DNA from: CAZNHL01 sp964572965
GTDB taxonomy: Bacteria > Bacteroidota > Bacteroidia > Cytophagales > UBA9547
NCBI GenBank assembly: GCA_964572965.1
Contig: CAZNHL010000011.1
Coordinates: 1 to 64,000, forward strand
DNA length: 64,000 bases
Direction: 5' to 3'
The notes under the pieces were generated by a model. The model ran no database searches, was not told where the DNA came from, and saw nothing but the letters and a program-made list of their open reading frames with translations. A program made the position numbers and the translations under genes. Positions 8,077 to 17,090 of this stretch are shown here, piece after piece (the first letter of the stretch is position 1; the number at the start of each line of letters is the position of its first letter).

Positions 8077-10140
8077 TTACAAAAATTTAATAATCAGTAA
8101 TGTATAATCATCCTTTAAACCTGCATCTCCTACAAATTCAAGGACATTCTTTTTCATATCTTTTATAATTGTCTGGCTATCTCCGGCAGCAAGTGTTTCA
8201 AGCATATTCTTCAGTCGAATATCACCAAACTCTTCACCTTCAGCATTATTTGCTTCAGTAATACCATCAGTATATAATGCTAGTACATCGCCGGGTTTGT
8301 ATGGAACTTCAAGTTGCTCTATATTTTCCCTGAAAAACTCATTATCACGGAACATACCTAATGCAGGCCCTTTTCCTATAATAAATTCTGCGACTCCCGT
8401 TTCCTTTCTGTATACTAGTGTAGGACAATGCCCTGCCCTTGCAATAGAGATATTTTTTGCGTCAGTATCTATTACCAGTTGTGTCAGTGTGATAAATGTA
8501 TCTTTCTCTAAACAATGTTTTAATGCATTATTAGCATAAGACATAAATTTACCAGGATTACTTTCTATCTGAACAATACTGTGAAAAATCCCTTTGAGCT
8601 GTGCTGCATGAAAAGCTGCACTTGTTCCTTTACCAGAAACGTCGCCGATTACAACTGAAAATTTACTTTGAGAATGCTGGAAAATATCAAAATAATCTCC
8701 CCCTACTACTTCAGCGCTTTTAGCGTCAGAACTCAGTTCAAATGCTGCCGATGTCGGAATCAATTTTGGCAGAAGACCTTTCTGAACCTTTTCTGCGATT
8801 TTTAAGCTTTCCTTCACACGTTCGTGTCTGAAAGCTTCATTTAGCAAACGAGAATTCTGAACCGATATACTGGTTTGTGAAACGTATGTCTCGATAATTT
8901 TAGACATGTCATCTTCAAAACCATCCTGAACATCGCGAATCAGACACAACATCCCCATTCTTTTACCCTGGTCGCCTATTGGTAACAGAAATAAAGAACG
9001 GTAAGAGTTTTTACTGTAATGTTTAGAAAATTTAAGTTTTGATAAGTTTCTGACACTTACAGCTTCTTTATCCAAAGCAAAGCCATTTTTTCTTAATAAG
9101 GTTTTGATCTCGAAAGTATCTTCCCTTTTCATTCCTTCATTGAAGAAAATGGTTATGTTTCCTTTCTTGTCAAAAATTTCGAGCCAACCGGCCTTAGCCA
9201 ATACTGTCCCTAAACTGGTTTCAAACAGGTTTTTAAATGAATGATATTCATCTTCAGCCATTTGAATCTGTTGGCTAAGTAACTGAAAATTATTCAGTTC
9301 CTCAAATTTCTTCTCAAATACGGAAGAAGTGGGCAAATTGAACAGCAAAACAAGGAAAGAGCCAAGGCAGTAAATAATTACAAAGCAGGTTAAGATTACT
9401 ACAGTAAGGTTATCCTTGATATCAAGAATCAAATAAGTAGAACGATAACTTGTATATATGAACTGTAAAAAAGCCAGCCCAATAGCTCCGATCAGTAAAA
9501 GCAGGATAATACTTTGAAGTTTCTGTTTGAATTTTAAATAAGCAACCCATTTCATGTTGAAAACCAAAACCATCAACAAAAGGGCAAAAACAATCAATCC
9601 GTAAAGAAAAATATCATTGAAGAGTGACAGTCTATAAAAACATGTCAGCAAACTTCCGAAAACCATTATTTCAAACCCCTGCCATGAAAAAGAGCGAAAC
9701 TTTGTCTTCTGAAACAAGATCATTCTCTTGAACAGGTAAAACAAGTTTGCCAGGTAAAGAACAAAAAAGGCGATTACAATGTGATAAAGAAAATTCTCTA
9801 CAAGAGGATTGGTAGCTAGATTGGTATTTTCAAGTAATGAATAAAAAAGCTTGATCAGCAAAAGTACCAGTAAAGAAGCGCAGGAAGTAATAAAGCTTCG
9901 CCAGAGAAGGTCAACAAAGTTATTTCTTCTCTCTCTGCTGCCTATTTCCAGTTTATAAAACAAAAGGACTGCTACAATAAAAATAATTGTAGCCAGTCCA
10001 CTTGAATAATGTGAGATTCCATAATCAATACTATTTTCCTGGCCAATAATCCGACCAAGATCAAGCATAGTCATTCCTGCCCATGCAATGATGGCAGTAA
10101 AGACATACAGACGAAGGAATGTTATCCTTGATATTTGCAT
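8077..10140 (-). CDS. Membrane-anchored PP2C/SpoIIE-type serine phosphatase with GAF domain
   Basis: A 687-residue RsbU-like phosphatase. The first 270 residues contain about eight hydrophobic helices, so it sits in the inner membrane. A linker and GAF-like region follow (about 300-460, with LFLLPIGDQGKRMGMLCLI), then the SpoIIE/PP2C domain (about 475-687) with the metal-binding aspartates in VVGGDYFDIF, VVIGDVSGKGTSAAF, ALYTDGITEA and the C-terminal KDDYTLLIIK. It is the first gene of a set with the STAS and RsbW-like genes and is expected to dephosphorylate the STAS protein in response to a signal sensed by the membrane or GAF region. The signal is unknown. It starts 24 bases beyond the end of guaB, with guaB's terminator in between. 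Confidence 0.9.
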   Translation of the reverse strand: MQISRITFLRLYVFTAIIAWAGMTMLDLGRIIGQENSIDYGISHYSSGLATIIFIVAVLLFYKLEIGSRERRNNFVDLLWRSFITSCASLLVLLLIKLFYSLLENTNLATNPLVENFLYHIVIAFFVLYLANLFYLFKRMILFQKTKFRSFSWQGFEIMVFGSLLTCFYRLSLFNDIFLYGLIVFALLLMVLVFNMKWVAYLKFKQKLQSIILLLLIGAIGLAFLQFIYTSYRSTYLILDIKDNLTVVILTCFVIIYCLGSFLVLLFNLPTSSVFEKKFEELNNFQLLSQQIQMAEDEYHSFKNLFETSLGTVLAKAGWLEIFDKKGNITIFFNEGMKREDTFEIKTLLRKNGFALDKEAVSVRNLSKLKFSKHYSKNSYRSLFLLPIGDQGKRMGMLCLIRDVQDGFEDDMSKIIETYVSQTSISVQNSRLLNEAFRHERVKESLKIAEKVQKGLLPKLIPTSAAFELSSDAKSAEVVGGDYFDIFQHSQSKFSVVIGDVSGKGTSAAFHAAQLKGIFHSIVQIESNPGKFMSYANNALKHCLEKDTFITLTQLVIDTDAKNISIARAGHCPTLVYRKETGVAEFIIGKGPALGMFRDNEFFRENIEQLEVPYKPGDVLALYTDGITEANNAEGEEFGDIRLKNMLETLAAGDSQTIIKDMKKNVLEFVGDAGLKDDYTLLIIKFL

Positions 10141-10149
10141 AAAATTAAA

Positions 10150-10178
10150 AACTATACCCCCAATTATCGGGTATAGTT
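10150..10178 (-). terminator. Rho-independent terminator of guaB
   Basis: AACTATACCC (10150-10159) pairs with GGGTATAGTT (10169-10178); on the minus strand the hairpin is followed by TTTTAATTTT. The 3' end of guaB, including its stop codon, lies within the hairpin. It ends 10 bases before the phosphatase start. Confidence 0.7.
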
Positions 10179-11642
10179 GGGTGCTTCACTTGTGATTGTT
10201 ACATCATGCGGGTGGCTTTCTTTCACACCTGCCGCTGTAATTTTCACAAACTTAGCTTTTTTCAATGTATCTATATCACCTGCACCGCAATAACCCATAC
10301 CTGCCTTCAGGCCTCCTACCATTTGGTAGATCACCTCAACAGCACGGCCTTTGTAAGCTACACGGCCAACGATACCTTCAGGAACCAATTTTTTAATATC
10401 ATCTTCAGCATCCTGGAAATAACGGTCTTTTGACCCATCTTCCATTGCTTCCAATGAACCCATTCCTCTGTATGACTTAAATTTGCGTCCTTCAAAAATG
10501 CTCACTTCGCCAGGAGATTCTTCTGTACCTGCCAATAGAGAGCCAATCATGATCGTACTTGCGCCGGCAGCTATTGCCTTTACAAAGTCACCTGAATAAC
10601 GGATACCTCCGTCCGCAATAATCGGAATACCACTACCTTCAATCGCTTTAGCAGCTTCGTATACTGCAGACAGCTGCGGCATACCTACACCGGCAATGAT
10701 ACGTGTTGTACAGATACTTCCCGGCCCAACACCTACTTTAATTGCATCTGCACCAGCTTCGGCCAAAGCTTTGGCCGCTTCTCCGGTAGCAATATTACCC
10801 ACTATGACATCAAGGTTCGGGTAAGCTTTCTTAACTGTTTTTAAAGCATCAATTACGCCTTTTGAGTGACCATGAGCAGTATCAATACTGATCACATCAA
10901 CACCGGCAGCTATCAATGCTTCTACACGAGCCAATAAATCAGCAGTAACACCTACTGCCGCACCAACTCTCAAACGTCCATAAGCATCTTTACAAGCATT
11001 AGGACGATCTTTTCTCTTTAAAATATCTTTATATGTAATCAAGCCGACCAAATGGCCTTGTTTGTTTACTATCGGCAACTTTTCAATTTTATACTCCTGA
11101 AGAATATCTTCGGCTTTACTCATGTCAATCCCTTCTTGTGCCACAATCAGATTTTCTTTTGTCATGATAGTGCTGATCGGTTTCTTAGGGTCTTTCTGAA
11201 AGCGCAAATCTCTGTTGGTAATAATACCAACTAATTTACTGCTCTTATCAACCACAGGAATACCACCAATTTTGTTTTCTTTCATGATCTTCAAGGCATC
11301 TGCTAATAACGCATCTTCACTCAGTGTAATCGGATCAATGATCATACCGCTTTCAGAACGCTTAACTTTGCGCACCTGCTCGGCCTGAGCCTGAATAGAC
11401 ATGTTTTTGTGGATAAATGCNNNNNNNNNNATGCCACCTTCCTGAGCCATCGCCACTGCCATTTCAAACTCAGAAACAGTGTCCATAGCTGCAGCCACCA
11501 GAGGTATATTCAGTTTAATGTTTTTTGTAAGGAATGTAGTTGTGTTCGTGTCGCGTGGAAGTACCTCTGAATAAGCAGGAAGCAAAAGTACATCGTCGTA
11601 TGTAAGTGCTTCAAAAAGGAATTTAGAACTATCTAAAGGCAT
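10164..11642 (-). CDS. guaB: Inosine-5'-monophosphate dehydrogenase (interrupted by a 10-N gap)
   Basis: GuaB oxidises IMP to XMP with NAD+, the rate-limiting step of guanine nucleotide synthesis. The 492-codon frame has the barrel start (LTYDDVLLLPAYSEVLP), two CBS domains at about 100-220 (VVDKSSKLVGIITNRDLRF and KQGHLVGLITYKDILKR), then the catalytic loop GVGPGSICTTRI with Cys near residue 311, IADGGIRYSGD and the flap region FKSYRGMGSL. The 10-N run at 11421-11430 falls at GG(I)..AFIHKN; the family pattern there is GGIGFIHKN-like, so the true gap is probably one base, not ten, and the extra residues are not real. A hairpin abuts the start codon (11642-11669). Confidence 0.96.
   Translation of the reverse strand: MPLDSSKFLFEALTYDDVLLLPAYSEVLPRDTNTTTFLTKNIKLNIPLVAAAMDTVSEFEMAVAMAQEGGXXXXAFIHKNMSIQAQAEQVRKVKRSESGMIIDPITLSEDALLADALKIMKENKIGGIPVVDKSSKLVGIITNRDLRFQKDPKKPISTIMTKENLIVAQEGIDMSKAEDILQEYKIEKLPIVNKQGHLVGLITYKDILKRKDRPNACKDAYGRLRVGAAVGVTADLLARVEALIAAGVDVISIDTAHGHSKGVIDALKTVKKAYPNLDVIVGNIATGEAAKALAEAGADAIKVGVGPGSICTTRIIAGVGMPQLSAVYEAAKAIEGSGIPIIADGGIRYSGDFVKAIAAGASTIMIGSLLAGTEESPGEVSIFEGRKFKSYRGMGSLEAMEDGSKDRYFQDAEDDIKKLVPEGIVGRVAYKGRAVEVIYQMVGGLKAGMGYCGAGDIDTLKKAKFVKITAAGVKESHPHDVTITSEAPNYTR
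11421..11430. other. Assembly gap of 10 N inside guaB
   Basis: Ten N between ATGC and ATGC on the plus strand. Family alignment of the surrounding IMPDH residues fits a real gap of about one base, so the length is a placeholder. Confidence 0.95.
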
Positions 11643-11669
11643 GGCAAATATTGGGTTTACTATTTGCCA
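11642..11669 (-). promoter_or_regulatory. Hairpin or operator at the guaB start codon
   Basis: TGGCAAATA (11642-11650) and TATTTGCCA (11661-11669) are perfect 9-base inverted repeats around a 10-base loop. In the mRNA the 3' arm ends with the A of the guaB ATG, so the stem would cover the initiation site. It could equally be a DNA operator of dyad symmetry. I see no match to a purine riboswitch core. Confidence 0.5.
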
Positions 11670-11778
11670 CGTAAAATTAAGGTAAAAAATTGGCTTTTGG
11701 AAATTTTATTCAACAATACGCTAAATTTATTTCAACCAATGTTGCAAGCGGTTAATTGGGATTAAACTAACACTTCAT

Positions 11779-12717
11779 TTATTTAACCCCAAAAGATAAG
11801 GTAAAACAATTACGAATAATCTTCCAGTCACTTTTCAGACTGATTTTGAAAAAACGATGTCTGTTTCTCATCAGGAACAAAAAAAGCGCCATCGAAAAAT
11901 AGTTTGATAAACGTCTCTTATATAGTTCAAGTAGCTGATTAACTATTACTTTATCATTGTCAGGAATCGATTCCAGTAGCGACAATGCTTCAAATCTGCT
12001 AATCATATTTTCTACATCTAACCTCTTTTTCTCTTTTCTGCTTATTACTTTTCCTTTAAGAGAAGACAAGTCTGTTACACTTTGTAAATGCTGGCGGTAT
12101 TTCACCAGTGGTGTTTGAATATAGTCAATCTTCCCGACACAATTAGCTGCTAAACCCAGCCATTGATCGCAATATACCCCTGTCCCTTTTTTCAGTTTTA
12201 TTGGGAGTGCGGTTCTAACCAGTTCCTTTTTAAACAGCATAGCATGCCCTGAACAACAGTTATTAAAAAAGAATGGAAGTGGATCCTGCCCATTAATAAA
12301 GCGCGCAGCGTCTGAAAAGCGTCTGTTAAGAGATTTACCATCACTATCTACCAGCTCCGAATCACAGTATACAAGTACATTATCCTGCATTTTGTTAACT
12401 AGGAGCTCTATTTTATTTTTATCCCAAATATCATCCTGATCAGAAAGAGCGATAAGTTCCCCGCCGGCAAGTGATATTCCTTTTTCAAAATTCTTATTAA
12501 CACCCATGTTTGTCTCATTATGAAAAACATGAATATTTGAATACTGACGCGAATATTCTTGCAGAATCTTTGGAGTGTTGTCCGAAGAGCAATCGTCTAC
12601 TACAATGATCTCTGTATTAGTATATGTCTGGTCAATAATAGTATCTAACTGAAACCTTAAATATTTCTCTCCATTATAGGTACACATTACAATGGAAACA
12701 AGTGGATTATCGGGCAT
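11779..12717 (-). CDS. Glycosyltransferase family 2
   Basis: A 312-residue GT-A-fold transferase. The N-terminus SIVMCTYNGEKYL is followed by VVDDCSSDNTPKIL (nucleotide-sugar binding), then ALSDQDDIWDKNKI, the QDD-W pattern of rhamnosyl/related transferases, and FFFNNCCSGHAMLFKKEL in the acceptor part. No membrane helices are evident except a hydrophobic C-terminal stretch (ALFLFLMRNRHRFF). It is the last gene of the GT4-GH57-GT2 operon, 41 bases after GH57. Donor and acceptor are unknown; it may act on a surface polysaccharide rather than glycogen. Confidence 0.88.
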   Translation of the reverse strand: MPDNPLVSIVMCTYNGEKYLRFQLDTIIDQTYTNTEIIVVDDCSSDNTPKILQEYSRQYSNIHVFHNETNMGVNKNFEKGISLAGGELIALSDQDDIWDKNKIELLVNKMQDNVLVYCDSELVDSDGKSLNRRFSDAARFINGQDPLPFFFNNCCSGHAMLFKKELVRTALPIKLKKGTGVYCDQWLGLAANCVGKIDYIQTPLVKYRQHLQSVTDLSSLKGKVISRKEKKRLDVENMISRFEALSLLESIPDNDKVIVNQLLELYKRRLSNYFSMALFLFLMRNRHRFFKISLKSDWKIIRNCFTLSFGVK

Positions 12718-12758
12718 TTTATCCTGGTTTTTATATAGAGCAAACAGTTCTGTAAAAG

Positions 12759-13940
12759 TTATTGCTTTAAACGGACTTCAAAATCGGCTATGACATTCAT
12801 GAATGCAAGGTAAGCGTCATAAGGTGATTTAAACGGGCTAAAATAAGAATGAACAGCACCATCATTTAAATGCTTGGTTGACATATAGTAGAAATGGTCG
12901 GAAGTCTGAAGGTTTCCCCAATCTGCTAAAAGCACAGGATCATTTTTATCTTTTACTTTATCTTCAAGTTCATAAACGGCACCAATAGCCTGTAGCTGTA
13001 AGCCGTTACCTTCCCAGGCTGACAAATCTCTTTCTGTGTCAGCCCAGGATGTTACAGTAGTTCCGTTCACCTCATGAACAGCCGGATAAGAATCTACAGT
13101 TTCAGAAACGGTCTTAAAATCCCAATCTGATTCCTTCAGCAATTCATCAGGAAAGCCATTTAAAAAACCAAGAATACCCGAATCTTCCCACTGATGTTCC
13201 CCAAAAGTTTCATAATCCATGAAAAGGTTGAATACATCAGAATGATGGCCGGCATTGTGCAACCAACTACTGAATTTGGCAGGAGTCAGCGGATAATCAT
13301 TCCAGGCTACATTAGAAAACCGGAAAGCGATGTCATCGGAGAACTTATAATTGCGGCACAGGACCTTTAGCTTACCGGTGCAAGCAGCTTTTAAAACCTG
13401 ATCAGGATGCTGACCATTCAATGTCTGGTCAATACCTTCACACAAAATGGCTTTATACCCCAACTCTTCTACCTTTTTTGCTATGGCATCGGAATAGATC
13501 AGCTCTGTATTCCTGAAAGATTGGGGAGTCTGATTAAAATATTTTTTTATTAAGTCCTTGTGTAAATCAATCTGGCGAACAAATTCTTCATCTGAATGCT
13601 CAGAAGCCAGGCTATGATAATAGGTTTCAGAGAGAAATTCTACGCAACCTGTTTGTGCCAGGCTCTGGAAAGATGCCAGCACGTCAGGACGATCTGTAGC
13701 TATTTGTTCAAGAAAAACCCCACTCAAGGAAAATGTCACTTTAAAGCGTCCTTTATGACGTTTAATAAGCTCCAGCAATACTGCATTTGCTTTCAGGTAA
13801 CACTTATCGGCTACTTTATCAAGCACCGATTTATTCAACGATTTATTGACATAACCGACGTTATGTCCTATATCAAAAAATGAAAGTTCTTTTACTCTAT
13901 AAGGTTGATGTACCTGAAAATAAAAACAAATTGATGGCAT
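12759..13940 (-). CDS. Glycoside hydrolase family 57 (alpha-amylase/4-glucanotransferase-like)
   Basis: A 393-residue GH57 protein, a retaining enzyme family that acts on alpha-glucans. The N-terminal FYFQVHQPYR (His11-Gln12-Pro13) is conserved region 1; KVTFSLSGVFLEQ follows as region 2; AILCEGIDQ is near the nucleophile region; and LFMDYETFGEHQ matches conserved region 4, which holds the acid/base aspartate. No signal peptide is present, so it acts in the cytoplasm. It begins 15 bases after the glycogen-synthase-like gene on the same strand. The pairing implies turnover or remodelling of an internal alpha-glucan; the exact activity (amylase, branching, transferase) cannot be assigned. Confidence 0.88.
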   Translation of the reverse strand: MPSICFYFQVHQPYRVKELSFFDIGHNVGYVNKSLNKSVLDKVADKCYLKANAVLLELIKRHKGRFKVTFSLSGVFLEQIATDRPDVLASFQSLAQTGCVEFLSETYYHSLASEHSDEEFVRQIDLHKDLIKKYFNQTPQSFRNTELIYSDAIAKKVEELGYKAILCEGIDQTLNGQHPDQVLKAACTGKLKVLCRNYKFSDDIAFRFSNVAWNDYPLTPAKFSSWLHNAGHHSDVFNLFMDYETFGEHQWEDSGILGFLNGFPDELLKESDWDFKTVSETVDSYPAVHEVNGTTVTSWADTERDLSAWEGNGLQLQAIGAVYELEDKVKDKNDPVLLADWGNLQTSDHFYYMSTKHLNDGAVHSYFSPFKSPYDAYLAFMNVIADFEVRLKQ

Positions 13941-13955
13941 TCTTCTCCCCTCTTG

Positions 13956-15272
13956 TTACTTCACTGAATGCCTTAAAATTCTCTCAACCTGTTCCGCAGA
14001 ATTATCCCAGGTTAGAGTTTCAAGGTTTTTATAATTTTCGTTAATTACTCTTTCTCTTATTTTATCATTTGTAAGCAAATCAACAATATTTTTTGCCATA
14101 CGGTCTACATCCCAGAAATCAGTACTCAAAGCACCTTTTAACACTTCAGATACGCCCGATTGCCTTGAAATAACTGTAGGAACGCCGAACTGTGCAGCCT
14201 CCAGAGCTGACAAACCAAATGGTTCTGAAACAGACGGCATACAATAAACGTCTGCCATTGACAACAACTGGTAAACTTTCTCACGATCCATAAAACCTGT
14301 AAAGTGGAACTTTGTACCCAATTTTTTATAGGCACCGGTTTCTATCAATGTTTTTAATCTGTCGCCGGAACCCGCCATTACAAAACGAACATCCGGATAT
14401 TTATTCAAAACACGCTGTGCTACTTCCATGAAATACCCGGGTCCTTTTTGTCCTGTTAAACGGCCCAAGAACAAGACCATTTTTTCAGGGAAACCTTTTT
14501 CAGATTTATAAGGAACAACAGCCTCTACACCATTATGAACCGCATGTACTTTACTTAAACTTACCTGATAATATTTAAGAATCGAATCGGCAGTGAATTT
14601 ACTTACAGCAATAATAGAATCGGCATATTGCATTGCTTGTTTTTCAAGATTGAAAACGAAACCACGGTTTTCGGTACCAGTACGGTCTGTTTCCAAAGCA
14701 TGTACATGCAACACCAAAGGTTTACCAGATTGCGCTTTTACTTCCATACCTGCAAGGAAAGTCATCCAGTCATGAGCATGGATCACGTCAAACTCCAGTG
14801 TTGCGGCAATGTGTGCAACAACCTGAGCATAACGCTGGATCTTATCATAAATATCTTCACCGTAAAGTTCCTCTATATTAAAAGTAGGCAGGTCTTCAAA
14901 ATGCGTGAAGACAGTCACTTTTTTCTCTGTAACAACTTCTGTATGTGTCGACTCTTTTTTATCAACGCTAACCAGTTCATTATCACTATAAGGACTAAAG
15001 TTAGTCTGAGGTATTTCTATAACATTTGCAAAAGACTCATAGCTATGTGCTAATTGCTCTTTTGTCAGTCTATAATGATCCGGATTAAGCATATTCAGGC
15101 CAATCAGATTAGCACCGGGCAAGTCAGCACCAATGTCGGATTTTGGGATAATCAGTGTAAGGTCAACAAGTTTTGCCAAAGATTGAGACAAACCATAACA
15201 TGCAACACCTAAACCACCATTGATAATTGGAGGAAATTCCCAACCAAGAGAAAGGACTTTAAGCTTTTTCAT
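13956..15272 (-). CDS. Glycogen/starch synthase-like glycosyltransferase (GT4/GT5 type)
   Basis: A 438-residue GT-B-fold transferase. The N-terminus LSLGWEFPPIINGGLGVACY is the donor-loop region related to the K/R-x-GGL motif of glycogen synthases. DVIHAHDWMTFLAG follows, and the C-terminal domain has VLFLGRLTGQKGPGYF and MPSVSEPFGLSALEAAQFG with the E-x7-E pair that binds the nucleotide sugar. It is the first gene of an operon with GH57 and GT2 (gaps of 15 and 41 bases), which supports a role in making a cytoplasmic alpha-glucan. The donor (UDP- or ADP-glucose) is not decided by the sequence. Confidence 0.88.
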   Translation of the reverse strand: MKKLKVLSLGWEFPPIINGGLGVACYGLSQSLAKLVDLTLIIPKSDIGADLPGANLIGLNMLNPDHYRLTKEQLAHSYESFANVIEIPQTNFSPYSDNELVSVDKKESTHTEVVTEKKVTVFTHFEDLPTFNIEELYGEDIYDKIQRYAQVVAHIAATLEFDVIHAHDWMTFLAGMEVKAQSGKPLVLHVHALETDRTGTENRGFVFNLEKQAMQYADSIIAVSKFTADSILKYYQVSLSKVHAVHNGVEAVVPYKSEKGFPEKMVLFLGRLTGQKGPGYFMEVAQRVLNKYPDVRFVMAGSGDRLKTLIETGAYKKLGTKFHFTGFMDREKVYQLLSMADVYCMPSVSEPFGLSALEAAQFGVPTVISRQSGVSEVLKGALSTDFWDVDRMAKNIVDLLTNDKIRERVINENYKNLETLTWDNSAEQVERILRHSVK

Positions 15273-15545
15273 AAATCAATAAGTCTGAAAAAATACCGAT
15301 ACTTTAATAAATAGGAGTCTAATACTTGTACAAAGTAACCATTTTTCGCATTTAAAAGCACATTTATACCTTAATTATTTAGACTATAATATTAAAGACA
15401 TTTATAATTTACATTAAAAGACCATCATAGTCAACCCGCTTAATTAATATTCTCAAGAATGTGCCTGTAAAGAATTTCAACAATCTATTTAAATCAATAA
15501 ATTGCATCACTAATTAATACAGCCAAAACATAATTCTAAGTACTA

Positions 15546-16616
15546 ATGAATCAGAAAAACTTACAGTTTTTAGAAACATATCTTAACAACGCCTCTCCTA
15601 CAGGGTTCGAAAGCTCCGGACAAAAAATATGGCTGGAATATATTAAACCATATATTGAAGATTACTTTACCGACACTTACGGCACAGTAGTTGGCGTAAT
15701 CAACCCTAAAGCTGAATATAAAGTTGTTATTGAGGCTCATGCCGATGAAATTTCATGGTTTGTCAATTACATCAGTGAGGATGGTTATATCTATGTTCGC
15801 AGAAATGGCGGTTCTGATCACCAGATTGCCCCTTCTAAAAGAGTAAATATTCACACTAAAAAAGGAATTGTAAAAGGCGTTTTCGGGTGGCCGGCTATTC
15901 ACGTACGTGAAAATGAAAAAGAGCCTATTCCTACCCTCAAAAATATCTGTCTTGATTTAGGATGCTCAAAGAAAGCCGAAGTTGAAGAACTTGGAGTACA
16001 TGTTGGTTGTGTAGCTACTTTTGATGACGAATTTATGGTTCTGAACAACAAGTATTATACGGGTCGTGCCATTGACAACAGAATTGGTGGCTATATGATT
16101 GCCGAAGTTGCACGTATGCTGCATGAAAACAAGAAGAAGTTAAACTATGGCTTATATATTGTAAATGCAGTTCAGGAAGAAATCGGCTTAAAAGGCGCTG
16201 AAATGATTGCACACAATATTAAACCTGATGTTGCCATTGTAACAGACGTTTGCCACGACACACAATCGCCTTTCTATGACAAGAAAACTCAAGGTGATTT
16301 AGCAGCAGGAAAAGGCCCTGTATTAAGCTACGGACCGGCAGTACAAAACAACCTGCTGGAAATGGTAATTAATACGGCACAAGACAAAGAAATACCTTTT
16401 CAGAGAGCCACTGTTTCAAGAGCAACAGGAACTGATACAGACGCATTTGCTTACTCGAATGCTGGTGTAGCTTCTGCTTTAATTTCTCTTCCCTTGAAAT
16501 ACATGCACACGACTGTTGAAATGGTACATAAAGACGATGTTGACAATATCATTAAACTGATGTATGAGTTCTTATTACAGCTCAGTCCTAATCACGATTT
16601 CAGATATATCAAATAG
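15546..16616 (+). CDS. M42 family metallopeptidase
   Basis: A 356-residue dinuclear zinc aminopeptidase of the M42 family (once called cellulase M or FrvX). Metal ligands are visible as EAHADEISW (His, and the Asp after it), GRAIDNRIGG (bridging Asp), NAVQEEIGLKGAE (catalytic Glu pair), VTDVCHDT and a C-terminal MHTTVEM. It probably trims short peptides in the cytoplasm, as a large tetrahedral oligomer in known homologues. It is a lone plus-strand gene, divergent from the glycan operon across a 273-base AT-rich spacer, and is closed by a strong hairpin 8 bases after the stop. Confidence 0.93.
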   Translation: MNQKNLQFLETYLNNASPTGFESSGQKIWLEYIKPYIEDYFTDTYGTVVGVINPKAEYKVVIEAHADEISWFVNYISEDGYIYVRRNGGSDHQIAPSKRVNIHTKKGIVKGVFGWPAIHVRENEKEPIPTLKNICLDLGCSKKAEVEELGVHVGCVATFDDEFMVLNNKYYTGRAIDNRIGGYMIAEVARMLHENKKKLNYGLYIVNAVQEEIGLKGAEMIAHNIKPDVAIVTDVCHDTQSPFYDKKTQGDLAAGKGPVLSYGPAVQNNLLEMVINTAQDKEIPFQRATVSRATGTDTDAFAYSNAGVASALISLPLKYMHTTVEMVHKDDVDNIIKLMYEFLLQLSPNHDFRYIK

Positions 16617-16624
16617 TACAAACA

Positions 16625-16658
16625 AAAAGGGCTTCTGCATTGCTACAGAAGCCCTTTT
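16625..16658. terminator. Bidirectional terminator
   Basis: AAAAGGGCTTCTG (16625-16637) pairs perfectly with CAGAAGCCCTTTT (16646-16658) around an 8-base loop, with A- and T-tracts at both ends. It lies between the converging M42 gene and the small secreted protein. Confidence 0.9.
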
Positions 16659-16673
16659 ATATTAGTCAACATC

Positions 16674-17090
16674 TTAGTTCACAACCGTCTTTTTATTTGG
16701 TTCTAATTTGACATGATGACCGGCTTTTCTATCTTTTCTCTTTGCCAGTTCAACAGCCTTTTCCTCATTATATTTTAGCTTAGCCTGAGCCGCATATTTT
16801 CGATACTGAGATCTGCTCATCACGCTCTTCAGTCCTTTATCTCTATTTTCTTCGAGAGTTTTAATGCTTTCGTAGCCCCCTCCTTTTTCATTCACATAAA
16901 CTTCTTTCTGAAAATAATCCAGGTTGATGGCTTTTACTCCGGCAGCCTGATCTTCGTCCAACTGAAACTGCTCTACCATCAGGGCCGTTTGCTCATCAGC
17001 TTTAGCATCAGCAGATTTTACATTATTCTGAGCAATTACTCCTGTAATACTCATTAATACTAGTCCTACTCCAAAAATGATCTTTTTCAT
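16674..17090 (-). CDS. Small secreted protein, Spy/CpxP-like helical character
   Basis: A 138-residue protein of unknown function. The N-terminus MKKIIFGVGLVLMSITGVIAQ is a clear signal peptide, with cleavage likely after IAQ. The mature part is charged and helical; a segment of the form FQLDEDQAAGVKAINLDY followed later by LKSVMSRSQYRKYAAQ resembles the helix-hairpin LTxxQ pattern of periplasmic Spy/CpxP-like proteins, but the match is loose. The C-terminus is lysine-rich. Two TTATTAACA sequences (17118-17126 and 17199-17207) lie upstream. It shares a terminator with the M42 gene. Confidence 0.7.
   Translation of the reverse strand: MKKIIFGVGLVLMSITGVIAQNNVKSADAKADEQTALMVEQFQLDEDQAAGVKAINLDYFQKEVYVNEKGGGYESIKTLEENRDKGLKSVMSRSQYRKYAAQAKLKYNEEKAVELAKRKDRKAGHHVKLEPNKKTVVN

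Noticed and set aside
11421..11430. A four-residue insertion in IMPDH
   Set aside because: The bases are N; the family pattern needs about one base there.
11642..11669. Purine riboswitch before guaB
   Set aside because: The conserved three-way-junction core bases are not present and the leader is too short before the start codon.
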